From: Commensalibacter oyaizuii
Lineage (GTDB): Bacteria; Pseudomonadota; Alphaproteobacteria; Acetobacterales; Acetobacteraceae
Assembly: GCF_029953265.1 (NCBI RefSeq)
Contig: NZ_JASBAO010000001.1
Span: forward strand, 930,001-994,000
Direction: 5' to 3'
Length of the DNA stretch: 64,000 nucleotides
This document shows positions 17,788-27,386 of the stretch, piece after piece. The number at the start of each line of letters is the position of its first letter. Position 1 is the first letter of the stretch. The position numbers and the translations under genes are program-made. A model generated the notes under the pieces. It saw nothing but the letters and a program-made list of their open reading frames with translations. It was not told the DNA's origin and ran no database searches.

Positions 17788-19848
17788 ATGTCAGAATTAT
17801 TTATTGAGCTCTTTTCTGAGGAAATTCCAGCGCGGATGCAAAAGCAAGCCACAGAAAATTTGCAACGTCTTTTATGGGATATGCTCAGCGATCTTTCCCC
17901 TGAAAATGCAAAAACCTTCAGCACGCCACGTCGTATTGCCATTCGTTGCGATATTCAAGCCAGTATTCCTGCAAAATCTATACAAGAACGTGGACCTCGT
18001 ACTACCGCTCCTGAAAAAGCATTAGAAGGGTTTTTACGTAAACACCAAGCACAACATTCAGATTTGATAGAGGAAAATGGTTTCTGGATTTTAAACAAAC
18101 ATGTTGCTGCTGTTTCTGCAGCAGATTTTATTGCTCAAAATTTACCCCAAATTTTATGGAAATTTCCATGGCCTAAATCTCAACGCTGGGGAAATGGCAG
18201 CCAGTTTACTTGGGTACGTCCCTTACATCGCATTACCTGTTTGCTGGAAGGTCAGGTTATTCCGTTTAATCTTGCCACTATTGATGACGACGGGCATGGC
18301 TTGGTTTCCGGCGGTCAAAGTGAAGGTCACCGCTTCTTAGCCCCACAAGTATTTAACATCGACAATGCAAAACAATGGCAAGAAACACTATATACTCATT
18401 TTGTTATTGCCGATGCTGATCAACGCCGCGAAAAGATCCAAACTGATCTTACTGCCCTAGCTCATCAAAAAAATCTACAATTAGTTCCTGATGAGGGATT
18501 ATTAAATGAAGTTACAGGATTAGTAGAATGGCCCGTAGCGTTATTAGGTAAAATCGATCCCATCTTTATGGATCTGCCACAAGAGGTCATGCAGGTTTCC
18601 ATGCGGGTTAACCAACGCTATTTTGCATTAAAAAACCAAGATGGCACCCCCGCTAATTTTTTTGCTTTTGTTGCTAATATTATTCCCGATGATAATGGTG
18701 CCTTGATTATTGCAGGCAATGAGCGTGTGCTACGTGCCCGATTTGCAGATGCACGTTATTTTTGGGACCAAGATCGCAAAACATCACTTGAAAATAGAAA
18801 TCTCAATCTTAAAAACGTGATCTTTCACGCAAAATTAGGCAATCAATACGAAAGAGTGCAACGTCTAGAAAGATTGGCTGGATATTTAGCCCAACAACTT
18901 AACGCTGATGAACAATTAGCAAAACGTGCTGCACTCTTATGTAAAGCTGATCTTACCACAGGAATGGTTGGTGAATTTCCAGAGGTTCAGGGCATCATGG
19001 GTGGCTATTACGCAAAACATGATCAAGAGGCCCCCGAAGTTGCATTAGCAATTACAGAACATTATAAACCCTGCGGCCCCAGCGATACGGTTCCATCACA
19101 GATTTTATCTGTGATTACTGCCTTAGCTGATAAAATAGATCTGTTAACTGCATTTTTTGCCATTGGTGAAAAGCCCAGTGGCTCTGGTGATCCTTATGCC
19201 TTACGTCGGGCAGCACTGGGTATTATTCGAATTATTCGTGAAAACTCAATTCGATTAGATATCAAAGCTTTATTCAAATTTGCAATTGCTGGGTTGCCTT
19301 CACCTCTGCAAGCCTCGTCTGATATGAATGGATTGGTTGAGTTTATCTATGAACGCCTTTATGTGCAATTGCGTAGCGAAGGCTCTCGTTATGATATTCT
19401 TTCAGCTGTTGCACCAACCAAGCAATTTACAGATTTGGTAGAGCTTTTGAAAAAAGTCGAAGCCATCACTAAATTCCTTGAAACCAGTGATGGTAAGGAT
19501 CTGCTAGCTGCGGTCAAACGTGCCAGTAACATTTTACGTATTGAAGATAAAAAAGACGGCCCTCATCAAGGAAAACCTGATCATAAATTATTCGTTCAAA
19601 ACGAAGAAAAAGATCTGGATACAGCTTTAGGAAGTGCTATTTCCGATATTGATAAAGCTGTGAAGCAAGAACTGTTTGAAGAGGCCATGAACAGCATTTC
19701 AACATTAAGAAATACACTGGACGTCTTTTTTGACAAAGTTACAATTAATGATAGTAACCCAGATATTCGTTTAAACCGCTTAAAGCTGCTTTCTCAAATT
19801 GATCAAGCAGCCAGTATGATTGCTGATTTTAACCTTATCGAACGATAA
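17788..19848 (+). CDS. glyS: Glycine--tRNA ligase beta subunit
   Basis: 686 aa from ATG 17788 (MSELFIELFSEEIPARMQ, the family's N-terminus), with a GGCAGGAGAG ribosome site inside the end of glyQ. The reading frame is open further upstream, but that part overlaps glyQ. Conserved blocks include TPRRIAIR, ERGPRTTAPEKALEGFL, KSQRWGN, FTWVRPLHRI, RVNQRYFAL, DLTTGMVGEFPEVQGIMGGYYA and GSGDPYALRRAALGIIRI. The C-terminal part carries an anticodon-binding-like helical domain. It works with GlyQ. It ends 2 bp before the end of the convergent glycosyltransferase gene, with no terminator between them. Confidence 0.96.
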   Translation: MSELFIELFSEEIPARMQKQATENLQRLLWDMLSDLSPENAKTFSTPRRIAIRCDIQASIPAKSIQERGPRTTAPEKALEGFLRKHQAQHSDLIEENGFWILNKHVAAVSAADFIAQNLPQILWKFPWPKSQRWGNGSQFTWVRPLHRITCLLEGQVIPFNLATIDDDGHGLVSGGQSEGHRFLAPQVFNIDNAKQWQETLYTHFVIADADQRREKIQTDLTALAHQKNLQLVPDEGLLNEVTGLVEWPVALLGKIDPIFMDLPQEVMQVSMRVNQRYFALKNQDGTPANFFAFVANIIPDDNGALIIAGNERVLRARFADARYFWDQDRKTSLENRNLNLKNVIFHAKLGNQYERVQRLERLAGYLAQQLNADEQLAKRAALLCKADLTTGMVGEFPEVQGIMGGYYAKHDQEAPEVALAITEHYKPCGPSDTVPSQILSVITALADKIDLLTAFFAIGEKPSGSGDPYALRRAALGIIRIIRENSIRLDIKALFKFAIAGLPSPLQASSDMNGLVEFIYERLYVQLRSEGSRYDILSAVAPTKQFTDLVELLKKVEAITKFLETSDGKDLLAAVKRASNILRIEDKKDGPHQGKPDHKLFVQNEEKDLDTALGSAISDIDKAVKQELFEEAMNSISTLRNTLDVFFDKVTINDSNPDIRLNRLKLLSQIDQAASMIADFNLIER

Positions 19849-19850
19849 GA

Positions 19851-22427
19851 TTAATGCTCTGCTCCCTCTGCTTTTTCAGGATTACTTAATTCATAAAAAA
19901 GCGGAGGTCTTACAACAAAATTAGGGGAGTAAGCAGGATCGCAAGCATAGATCGCCTTTTGCCCCCAACTGTTATTCATATATTCTTTTTCGTATGAGAA
20001 GCGTTCTTCATGCTCTGGTCTATCGTCACTGCCACGAGAAAGGCTTTCATGATGTATGGCCATACAATCCGCACTAAAAACGACTTTATAACCTGCCATC
20101 TTAACGCGCAAACACAAATCAACATCGTTGAATGCGACCTTTAAGTGATTTTCGTTAAACCCGCCCAGTTTATGAAAAAGATCAGCCTTTACCAACATCA
20201 TCGCTGCTGTAACTGCTGTTAACTCTTGAGTTAGGACCGAACGACAGGCATATCCAAATTCATCTCGTTCTAGACCTCTATTCATATGATCGCCTATAAC
20301 CTCAGGGCCAACAACCACGCCACCGTGTTGCACGCGCCCATCAGGATATAATAATTTGGCACCCACAATCCCCACATCATCAGATAATGCGGCTTCATTG
20401 ACCAAAATTGATAACCAATTTGGATCCTCTACAAACACATCGTTATTTAAAAATAAATAATAGTCACTGGCATACTGCTGTGTTGCGATGTTATTTAACC
20501 TTGAAAAATTAAATTCCTCGTGAATAGGTAAGACTTCAATTAAATGATGATGCGCATATTCGTCCAAGAATGACAAAGTTTCTGATTCTATCGAGCCATT
20601 ATCAACCAAAATAATACGATAATTTTGATAGTTGGTATATTCCAATAACCGATCAACACATTCTTTGGTTGTCTGAACTTGATCTTTAAACGGAATGATA
20701 ATAGTAACAAGATCAGAAGGTTGTTTTTTCCATGCAACGTGGTAAGCCGTAAATCCGTTGATCGAAGATATTATCGCAGGTTTTTTAATACGTTTTAAAT
20801 GATCTTGGACACAACTTATACCAGCATTGACTGCATAATCTTTATTTTCCACGGTTTCAGCCGTTGACCCCTCAGTTTTTCGCCAGTGATACAAAACCTC
20901 TGGAACATGAAAAATAGAATCGTGAGGAATGACTTCTGTTAACCGTAATAAAAAATCGTGATCTTGGGCACCGTCATATTTGGAGCGTAACATCCCTATT
21001 TGTTTAACAGCATCTGTTTTCACCATTACAAAATGGCATATATAATTAAGCCCTAGTAAATATCGATAATTAAAATCAGGTTTAAAATGCGGATCTATAT
21101 AAGCACCATGATTATCGATCTTATCTTCATCAGAATAGACCATTTGTGCTTGGTATAACTGCGCCGACAGTAACATAATTTCCAACGCCTGAGGGACCAA
21201 CACGTCATCATGATCAAAAAAAGCAATCCATTGCCCAATGGCTTTCTTAATTCCGGCATTCGTTGCCGCTGAAATTCCTTTGTTTTCTTTAAATGTAACA
21301 GATTTAATCCTGCTATCTTGCTGGACAAATCGTTTTATCTCTTTTTGAATAACCGCAGATTTCCCACCATCATCTATTAATATTAATTCCCAATGTTGAT
21401 ATGTTTGTTTCAAGACAGATTCTACAGCGGTCTTAAAAAAACCTACTTCTGGTTGATAAACAGGGCAAATAATCGAGATTATAGACTGGTCGATTTGTAT
21501 ATCTTTTAATTGTAACGCTTGATGTAATTTTTCAACACGTTTAGGTAATAACGCATAATATTTCTTTGCCCATGCGCCATACTCCGTAATTATGAAATTA
21601 GAGCTGCTGATCAGTCGTTTAAATTGCTTGCGCAATGATGACATTTCTTTAAACATTAAATCCAGCTGATTATTAATCACTAGCAGCTGCTGTTCCAAAA
21701 CGTCATCAATTAATGTTGTTTCATAGGGGCTGCCTTGTAATTCAATTTGTTCTGGCATTAAAAATACGCGAAATACAGAACGCACCCGTTTACGCAAAGC
21801 TCTGGGCACCACAACGGAAAAACCACAACGTGCATCCGCGTTTACAGCACTGGCAACATCACCGCGAAATTGATTGGCTTCTATTGTTTTTAAATGACGA
21901 CCATCCATTGTCACCATAATTTGACACTTGCCAGTATATTTCCCTGTTACGTTATCTTGCCGTAGCACCCACCCGTGAATGGCCCCGTTTTTCCACCCAT
22001 CCATACAAGACAAACTTTTAACTTCTGGTTTTTCAAGCTTAAAAATTAATGCTTCTATTTTTTGGGTAGGCTGTTCTAACTTCATCATAGAAATAACATT
22101 TTCGCCTGACTTTTGGACAGGTTGCTGCAACGTTATCATTGATAAAATATTACCATCTTGAAATCGAAATAGTAATCGGTGTGGCACATTATCTCTAAAT
22201 TCATTAGGTATAGTAAATTCAAATCCAATGTCGCTGCGTAGAAAGTTAATTTTTTCTTGGATATCTTCTCTGACCAAATCACATTTGATCTCAGCGACCT
22301 TATAATCATCAATAAAAGCAAAAATTATTGCATGCCTTTTGGGTGCAGCAATATTTATGGCCCAACCAGCAATAATACCTTCTTTGACTTCTTGGCAAAA
22401 ACCAGTAAAACGAGATTGAATGCTCAT
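19851..22427 (-). CDS. Large bifunctional family 2 glycosyltransferase with duplicated N-terminal module
   Basis: 858 aa. Residues ~1-95 and ~143-225 look like two copies of one beta-rich module (G-x-I-x-GW near the start, an R-x-D step, then GF-x-V/I-x-P and a final FR-F). A helical linker follows (~235-310). Two GT2 catalytic domains come next: the first at ~316-510 (ISIICPVYQPEVGFFKTAVESVL, ILIDDGGKS, DXD-like DHDD at ~405-408) and the second at ~573-790 (VTIIIPFKDQVQTTKECVDRLL, ILVDNGS, LNND at ~660). It probably adds sugars to rhamnan, O-antigen or another surface polymer; the substrate is unknown. It has no membrane helix. It is the only gene between glyS and infC. Confidence 0.85.
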   Translation of the reverse strand: MSIQSRFTGFCQEVKEGIIAGWAINIAAPKRHAIIFAFIDDYKVAEIKCDLVREDIQEKINFLRSDIGFEFTIPNEFRDNVPHRLLFRFQDGNILSMITLQQPVQKSGENVISMMKLEQPTQKIEALIFKLEKPEVKSLSCMDGWKNGAIHGWVLRQDNVTGKYTGKCQIMVTMDGRHLKTIEANQFRGDVASAVNADARCGFSVVVPRALRKRVRSVFRVFLMPEQIELQGSPYETTLIDDVLEQQLLVINNQLDLMFKEMSSLRKQFKRLISSSNFIITEYGAWAKKYYALLPKRVEKLHQALQLKDIQIDQSIISIICPVYQPEVGFFKTAVESVLKQTYQHWELILIDDGGKSAVIQKEIKRFVQQDSRIKSVTFKENKGISAATNAGIKKAIGQWIAFFDHDDVLVPQALEIMLLSAQLYQAQMVYSDEDKIDNHGAYIDPHFKPDFNYRYLLGLNYICHFVMVKTDAVKQIGMLRSKYDGAQDHDFLLRLTEVIPHDSIFHVPEVLYHWRKTEGSTAETVENKDYAVNAGISCVQDHLKRIKKPAIISSINGFTAYHVAWKKQPSDLVTIIIPFKDQVQTTKECVDRLLEYTNYQNYRIILVDNGSIESETLSFLDEYAHHHLIEVLPIHEEFNFSRLNNIATQQYASDYYLFLNNDVFVEDPNWLSILVNEAALSDDVGIVGAKLLYPDGRVQHGGVVVGPEVIGDHMNRGLERDEFGYACRSVLTQELTAVTAAMMLVKADLFHKLGGFNENHLKVAFNDVDLCLRVKMAGYKVVFSADCMAIHHESLSRGSDDRPEHEERFSYEKEYMNNSWGQKAIYACDPAYSPNFVVRPPLFYELSNPEKAEGAEH

Positions 22428-22523
22428 AAAGATATCCCTTCACCTTCTAAGTAATCGTAATGAATTGATATCAACCTAGTCGATCATCTTTTAAAAAGCG
22501 AGATTTATTTACATTAAAATTAA

Positions 22524-22559
22524 AAACAAAAAAGGTATGTAATTTCTTACATACCTTTT
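22524..22559 (-). terminator. Rho-independent terminator of infC
   Basis: AAAAGGTATGTAA and TTACATACCTTTT form a perfect 13-bp stem with a TTTC loop. Read on the minus strand it begins 6 bp after the infC stop and runs into a T-rich tract. It separates infC from the glycosyltransferase downstream. Confidence 0.9.
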
Positions 22560-22565
22560 GTTATT

Positions 22566-23102
22566 TTAGCGTGGTGCTAAAACCATAATCATCTGTCGAT
22601 TTTCAAGTTTAGGCATTTGCTCGACCTTTGTGTCGGCCTCCATGTCTAAACGAAAACGTTCAAGCAACTGGACACCCAGTTCTTGGTGAGCCATTTCACG
22701 TCCTCGAAAACGCAGGGTTACCTTAACCTTGTCACCACCACCAATAAAGCGCTTTGCAGCATTTAACTTTACCTGATAGTCGTTTTCATCAATATTTGGT
22801 CGGACTTTAATTTCTTTAATATCGATAACTTTTTGTTTTTTACGCGCTTCATTTTTCTTTTTTTGTTGCTCGTATTTAAACTTACCGTAATCGAGAATCT
22901 TTGCCACTGGCGGTTCTGCGTTTGGACTGACCTCTAATAGATTTAATCCAATGGCGTGCGCCATTTTCAAAGCTTCACGCGTGGCAACGATGCCTAACAT
23001 TTCGCCTTCAGCACCAACAAGACGAACCTGAGGTGCACGAATTTCCTCATCAACAAGCGGACCTTCGCGGTTTGTCGTGGGGGGTGTCGATGTTTTTACT
23101 AT
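22566..23102 (-). CDS. infC: Translation initiation factor IF-3, apparently with an AUA start codon
   Basis: 178 aa when started at ATA 23100-23102; E. coli IF-3 has 180. The first ATG in frame (22998-23000) would give only 144 aa and cut off conserved N-terminal sequence: DEEIRAPQVRLVGAEGE lies upstream of it in the same frame and matches the IF-3 N-domain. Between that ATG and the ATA there is no ATG, GTG or TTG in frame. An AGAAGGA Shine-Dalgarno lies 9 nt before the ATA. The C-domain is intact (KVKVTLRFRGREMAHQELG). IF-3 discriminates against non-canonical starts and in E. coli represses its own AUU-initiated mRNA, so a rare start here fits the same feedback. thrS lies upstream, 167 bp away. 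Confidence 0.9.
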   Translation of the reverse strand: MVKTSTPPTTNREGPLVDEEIRAPQVRLVGAEGEMLGIVATREALKMAHAIGLNLLEVSPNAEPPVAKILDYGKFKYEQQKKKNEARKKQKVIDIKEIKVRPNIDENDYQVKLNAAKRFIGGGDKVKVTLRFRGREMAHQELGVQLLERFRLDMEADTKVEQMPKLENRQMIMVLAPR

Positions 23103-23125
23103 GGTTACTGTTCCTTCTAAGCTTG
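23103..23125 (-). promoter_or_regulatory. infC: Ribosome-binding site that decides the infC start
   Basis: On the minus strand AGAAGGA (about 23112-23118) lies 9 nt before an ATA codon in the IF-3 frame. This is the only good Shine-Dalgarno in the leader at usable distance from a codon that restores a full-length N-domain. Confidence 0.6.
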
Positions 23126-23269
23126 CCCCCTAGAAAAGCATAACCTAATTGCGGCATAAAACGATGAGACAATATAATTGCCTGTCCGTTATAAGCGTAA
23201 TCTTTTCTAAGGGTTATCATAATTATTTTTCGATTCAGTGGTTATTATACCCTATTTTTTTTAAACGAT

Positions 23270-25237
23270 CTAGCCTTCACATTGAAGATTTAATTTCTGC
23301 TTCGCAATAGGTGTGCGATTTATATCAGGGGGTGTGGCTTCTTTACCCAACTGTTCAACAATTTCGTTTAATTCTATGACCTGCTGTGCGGCACCACCCA
23401 ACCTGCGTACGGCGACTTTACGTTCTTCTACCTCTTTACGACCTACGACTAAAATCACTGGCACATGCTGTAAACTATGCTCACGAATTTTTGCATTAAT
23501 TTTTTCATTGCGCGCGTCAAGTTCTACATTCATTCCTTTTGCTTGCAACAACTCAACAACTTCTTGGGCATAGGCTTCGGCATCATTAACAATGGTTGCA
23601 ACGACAACTTGAACGGGTGCAAGCCACAAAGGGAAAGATCCAGCATATTGTTCAATTAAGATTCCAAGAAACCGTTCAAAAGACCCAACAATTGCACGAT
23701 GCAACATAACAGGACGATGACGTGCACTGTCTTCACCAATATATGATGCTTTTAACCGCTCTGGCAAAACGTAATCAACCTGTAAAGTCCCGCACTGCCA
23801 ATCACGACCAATCGCATCGCGTAAAACAAATTCCAACTTAGGTCCGTAAAACGCCCCCTCGCCTTTGTTTAGTTCGAACGCTACATTAACCTTTTCACAT
23901 GCAGCTTTTAGACTATTTTCAGCACGATCCCAGGTTGCGTCGTCCCCTGCTCTTTTTTCTGGACGATCAGAGAATTTTACACGAAAACTTTCGAACCCTA
24001 GATCTTTGTAAACTTCAGAAAGCATATGAACAAACAATGCTGTTTCATCGGTGATTTGATCTTCTGTACAAAAAATATGTGCATCATCTTGAACGAATGA
24101 ACGCACGCGCATAATTCCATGCAACGCACCCGAAGGCTCATAACGATGACAAGCCCCAAATTCTGCCATACGTAAAGGAAGTTCACGATATGAGCGTAAA
24201 GTATGATTAAAGATCTGAATATGACATGGACAATTCATTGGTTTTAATGCGTAGGTACGATCCTCGTCCTCAACTGACGCAATAAACATATTTTCCCTAA
24301 ATTTTTCCCAATGACCAGAGGCCTCCCACAGAGAGCGATCTAATAATTGAGGTGTCCGTACCTCTACATACCCATAGCGACGTTGCATACGTTGAATATA
24401 ATTTTGCAATGTTGTGTATAATTGCCATCCTTTAGGGTGCCAAAAAATAGATCCTGCGGCATCGTCTTGTAAATGAAACAGATCCATCTCTTTACCAATG
24501 CGTCGATGGTCACGACGTGCAGCCTCTTCTAATTGAGTTAGATACGCATCTAATTCTTTTTTGTCGCGCCAAGCCGTTCCATAAATTCTTGATAGCATTG
24601 CGTTTTTAGAATCACCGCGCCAATAAGCCCCAGCAACTTTGGTCAATTTAAATGCATTACCGACATCAGCGGTGGTTCGCATGTGCGGGCCACGACATAA
24701 ATCCAGCCAAGGCCCCTGCTGATAGACAGAGATAGTTTCAGTTTCAGGCAAATCTCGAATAAGTTCAGCCTTGTAATGTTCACCAATTTTTTCAAAATAA
24801 TGAATGGCTTCGTCACGAGGCATCACCTGACGAATAAAAGGTTCGTTACGCGCAACAATTTCATGCATGCGCCGTTCAATCCCTTCCAAATCCTCTGGTT
24901 TAAATGGTTCGTCACGAGCAAAATCATAGTAAAATCCATTCTCGATTGCAGGGCCGATTGTAACCTGCGTTCCTGGATATAATTCTTGCACTGCTTGGGC
25001 CAATATATGGGCTGCATCATGGCGAATAAGCTCTAAAGCATCTTCATCTTTTCTGGTGATAAACTTTACAGCGGAATCTTCTGCAATCTCCGTAGACAAA
25101 TCAACCAATTTGCCATTTAACTCCATTGCCAAAGCAGCTTTAGCCAACCCTGCCCCAATAGATTGCGCAATCGAAAGTCCTGTAGTGGGTCCCTCATATT
25201 GACGAATGGATCCATCAGGCAAGGTAATAGACAGCAT
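23270..25237 (-). CDS. thrS: Threonine--tRNA ligase
   Basis: 655 aa from ATG 25237, which has GGAG about 8 nt upstream; a TTG two codons earlier is in frame but less likely. Domains in order: TGS (~1-62), the SAD editing domain with the His/Cys metal site ([12 protein letters not shown] near 73-84), the class II catalytic core with [10 protein letters not shown] (zinc Cys), [27 protein letters not shown] and the later [18 protein letters not shown], then the anticodon-binding domain (PVQVVVATI onward). It charges tRNA-Thr. The gene precedes infC as in many proteobacteria and follows a family 9 glycosyltransferase by about 50 bp on the same strand. Confidence 0.97.
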   Translation of the reverse strand: MLSITLPDGSIRQYEGPTTGLSIAQSIGAGLAKAALAMELNGKLVDLSTEIAEDSAVKFITRKDEDALELIRHDAAHILAQAVQELYPGTQVTIGPAIENGFYYDFARDEPFKPEDLEGIERRMHEIVARNEPFIRQVMPRDEAIHYFEKIGEHYKAELIRDLPETETISVYQQGPWLDLCRGPHMRTTADVGNAFKLTKVAGAYWRGDSKNAMLSRIYGTAWRDKKELDAYLTQLEEAARRDHRRIGKEMDLFHLQDDAAGSIFWHPKGWQLYTTLQNYIQRMQRRYGYVEVRTPQLLDRSLWEASGHWEKFRENMFIASVEDEDRTYALKPMNCPCHIQIFNHTLRSYRELPLRMAEFGACHRYEPSGALHGIMRVRSFVQDDAHIFCTEDQITDETALFVHMLSEVYKDLGFESFRVKFSDRPEKRAGDDATWDRAENSLKAACEKVNVAFELNKGEGAFYGPKLEFVLRDAIGRDWQCGTLQVDYVLPERLKASYIGEDSARHRPVMLHRAIVGSFERFLGILIEQYAGSFPLWLAPVQVVVATIVNDAEAYAQEVVELLQAKGMNVELDARNEKINAKIREHSLQHVPVILVVGRKEVEERKVAVRRLGGAAQQVIELNEIVEQLGKEATPPDINRTPIAKQKLNLQCEG

Positions 25238-25286
25238 AATCAAATCTCCAGAACATAATATAAATCAAGTCTTTTTATAATAAACG

Positions 25287-26204
25287 TTAATGAACCCAGT
25301 TGAGTTCTTGCGCAACCTTTTTTACACTCAGATCGGTTAAATCTGCTTGATACAGTATTTTTACACTTTTGCCTTGTGGGGCTGTTAATGATGGGTTGCT
25401 GGCTGACGAAAATAAAACAACACTTGGACATCCCACCATCGCAGCAATATGCATTAGCCCTGTATCATTACCCAATGCAAATTGCGCATGTGTCATAACA
25501 GCCCCTAATTGTAACAAAGTTGTTTGTCCAATTAAACTAAATATTTGAGGACAACGTATTTTAATCTGTTGTCCCAATTCCAACTCTGCTGCGCCACCAG
25601 CAAGCACGGGATGAACTCCTCGTTGCATACATAATTGTGCAATTTCGGCATAATGTTCGACTGGCCACCGTTTTTCAAGACGTTTGATGGAACATCCTGG
25701 CACCAAAATTGCATAGGGACGTGGTAGGTCAATTGCTACATTTTTATCCATAAACCATGATAAATCTGGTTCTGGAAACTGTTGAATTCCAGCATATTGT
25801 AGCTGATCTTTTTGCCGATCCAGCGTATGCATATTATTTCGATTGGGATTATTATGGAAATATGGGGATTTTTTTGCAATACCTGACCATAAAGGACGTC
25901 CTGCCAAGCAAAAATAACGTGTAGAACGACGAGATGTCTGCAAATCATAAACCAAATCATAGCCTTGCAGCAATTTTTTTAATTTTAAAAACCCAATAAT
26001 ATTTAATAAGTGAGGTTTATGATCCAGCACAACCTGATTGAACCATGGCGACTGTTGCGCCAATTCAGCAAAAGGTGATGTGGTCAATAACGTGATATGA
26101 TCATTTATATGATGCTTTCGAATAGCCGCAAAAGGATAAAAACTTTGTACGAAATCCCCCAATGCACCCAAACGAATAACTAAAATTTTTAAGGGCTTTT
26201 TCAT
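25287..26204 (-). CDS. Family 9 glycosyltransferase (heptosyltransferase-like)
   Basis: 305 aa GT9/ADP-heptose:LPS heptosyltransferase-type protein: N-terminal ILVIRLGALGDFVQSFYPFAAIRKHH, and C-terminal domain with ILVPGCSIKRLEKRWPVEHYAEIAQLC and LIGQTTLLQLGAVMTHAQFALGNDTGLMHIAAMVGCPSVVLF. These are the nucleotide-sugar binding signatures of WaaC/WaaF proteins. It probably adds a heptose or similar sugar to the LPS core; donor and acceptor are not determined. Its start overlaps the end of the upstream GT4 gene by 4 bp, so the two are translationally coupled and likely work on the same glycan. Confidence 0.88.
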   Translation of the reverse strand: MKKPLKILVIRLGALGDFVQSFYPFAAIRKHHINDHITLLTTSPFAELAQQSPWFNQVVLDHKPHLLNIIGFLKLKKLLQGYDLVYDLQTSRRSTRYFCLAGRPLWSGIAKKSPYFHNNPNRNNMHTLDRQKDQLQYAGIQQFPEPDLSWFMDKNVAIDLPRPYAILVPGCSIKRLEKRWPVEHYAEIAQLCMQRGVHPVLAGGAAELELGQQIKIRCPQIFSLIGQTTLLQLGAVMTHAQFALGNDTGLMHIAAMVGCPSVVLFSSASNPSLTAPQGKSVKILYQADLTDLSVKKVAQELNWVH

Positions 26205-27367
26205 TCAATCACAAACTGTTTAGCATCTGGCAAAACTTCATTATATACTTTTAAAGTTGCACGCTGCATTTGATCCAGAGTATAATATTGTTGAACAGCC
26301 TCTCTGGACAAACGTCCAATCCAGTGCAAATCAGGCTCAGATCTTTGCATCAAGAATTCCAATATTTCTGCAAAACTTTGAATATTACCTGGTTCAAATA
26401 GATAACCACTTTGTCCTTCTATCACCGTTTCCGCAGCACCTCCGTGATTGGCAACAACAACAGGACGTTCCATAGCCTGTGCCTCTATCACAACCCGTCC
26501 GAAAGGTTCTGGCTTTAAAGAGGGTACCACCACAATATTTGCAAGTGTCAAAGCTGCTGGCATATCCTGACAGTCACCAACAAAATATAAACGATCACGT
26601 ACTTTTAATTGATTGGCTAATATAAGTAATCTTTTGCTAAATTGATCTTTAGCTTTCGCGGGACCGACAAAGACACAAACCCAATTTGGATATCGTTCTT
26701 TTAACGTCACAAAGGCACGTATTAATAATTCTTGACCTTTCCAAGGTGTCAAACGACCAGGTAATAGAATGATTTTCTTATCCTCAGGGATCTGCCATTT
26801 CTTTGCAAGCTCGCTAACCCGCTCCCCCAAAGGCATTTCAGGATCAAAAGCCGTTACATCAACCCCTCGATGAATCACACGCAAACGTTCTTTTTCCACT
26901 CCATAATGATCGTGTAATCGTTTGGCAATGTAATGACTAATGGCAATAACTCGCTCTCCCTTAGTCATTACTTTATTATAATAGCGCTTTCCCAACCAAG
27001 TTTCACTATAAACACCATGCCACGTTGTTATAAAGCTGGTTTTACATTTCTTAACTGCAAGCCAAGCGGACCATGCGGGACCTCGAGATCTAACATGAAC
27101 AACATCCACATGATAAGAACGTATAATTTTTTCCAATGCATACTGGTTTTTCCAAATTACCCATGGCTTTTTGGAATTCAGCGGCAGGTTGATATAAATA
27201 GCTCCCATACGCTCTAAGGAATTTTTCCATATCCCATCTGCACTGGCAACAATAGCAATTCCCCCAGCCCTCATAATTGCCTGCGCCATGTCGATCGTAC
27301 CACGTTCCACCCCCCCCGTTCCCAAAGCAGGTAAGACTTGTAAAATCACAGGTTTATTGGATATCAT
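26201..27367 (-). CDS. Family 4 glycosyltransferase (GT-B fold)
   Basis: 388 aa. The N-terminal Rossmann half begins VILQVLPALGTGGVERGTIDMAQAIMRAGG; the C-terminal GT4 domain has KKIILLPGRLTPWKGQELLIRAF and the nucleotide-sugar motif EPFGRVVIEAQAMERPVVVANHGGAAETV with the EX7E arrangement. Such retaining enzymes extend LPS cores or exopolysaccharide. It lies in a short minus-strand run with the GT9 gene (4-bp overlap) and a GST gene 20 bp upstream. The sugar specificity is unknown. Confidence 0.9.
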   Translation of the reverse strand: MISNKPVILQVLPALGTGGVERGTIDMAQAIMRAGGIAIVASADGIWKNSLERMGAIYINLPLNSKKPWVIWKNQYALEKIIRSYHVDVVHVRSRGPAWSAWLAVKKCKTSFITTWHGVYSETWLGKRYYNKVMTKGERVIAISHYIAKRLHDHYGVEKERLRVIHRGVDVTAFDPEMPLGERVSELAKKWQIPEDKKIILLPGRLTPWKGQELLIRAFVTLKERYPNWVCVFVGPAKAKDQFSKRLLILANQLKVRDRLYFVGDCQDMPAALTLANIVVVPSLKPEPFGRVVIEAQAMERPVVVANHGGAAETVIEGQSGYLFEPGNIQSFAEILEFLMQRSEPDLHWIGRLSREAVQQYYTLDQMQRATLKVYNEVLPDAKQFVIE

Positions 27368-27386
27368 AGAATTTCACTTTGATCCG

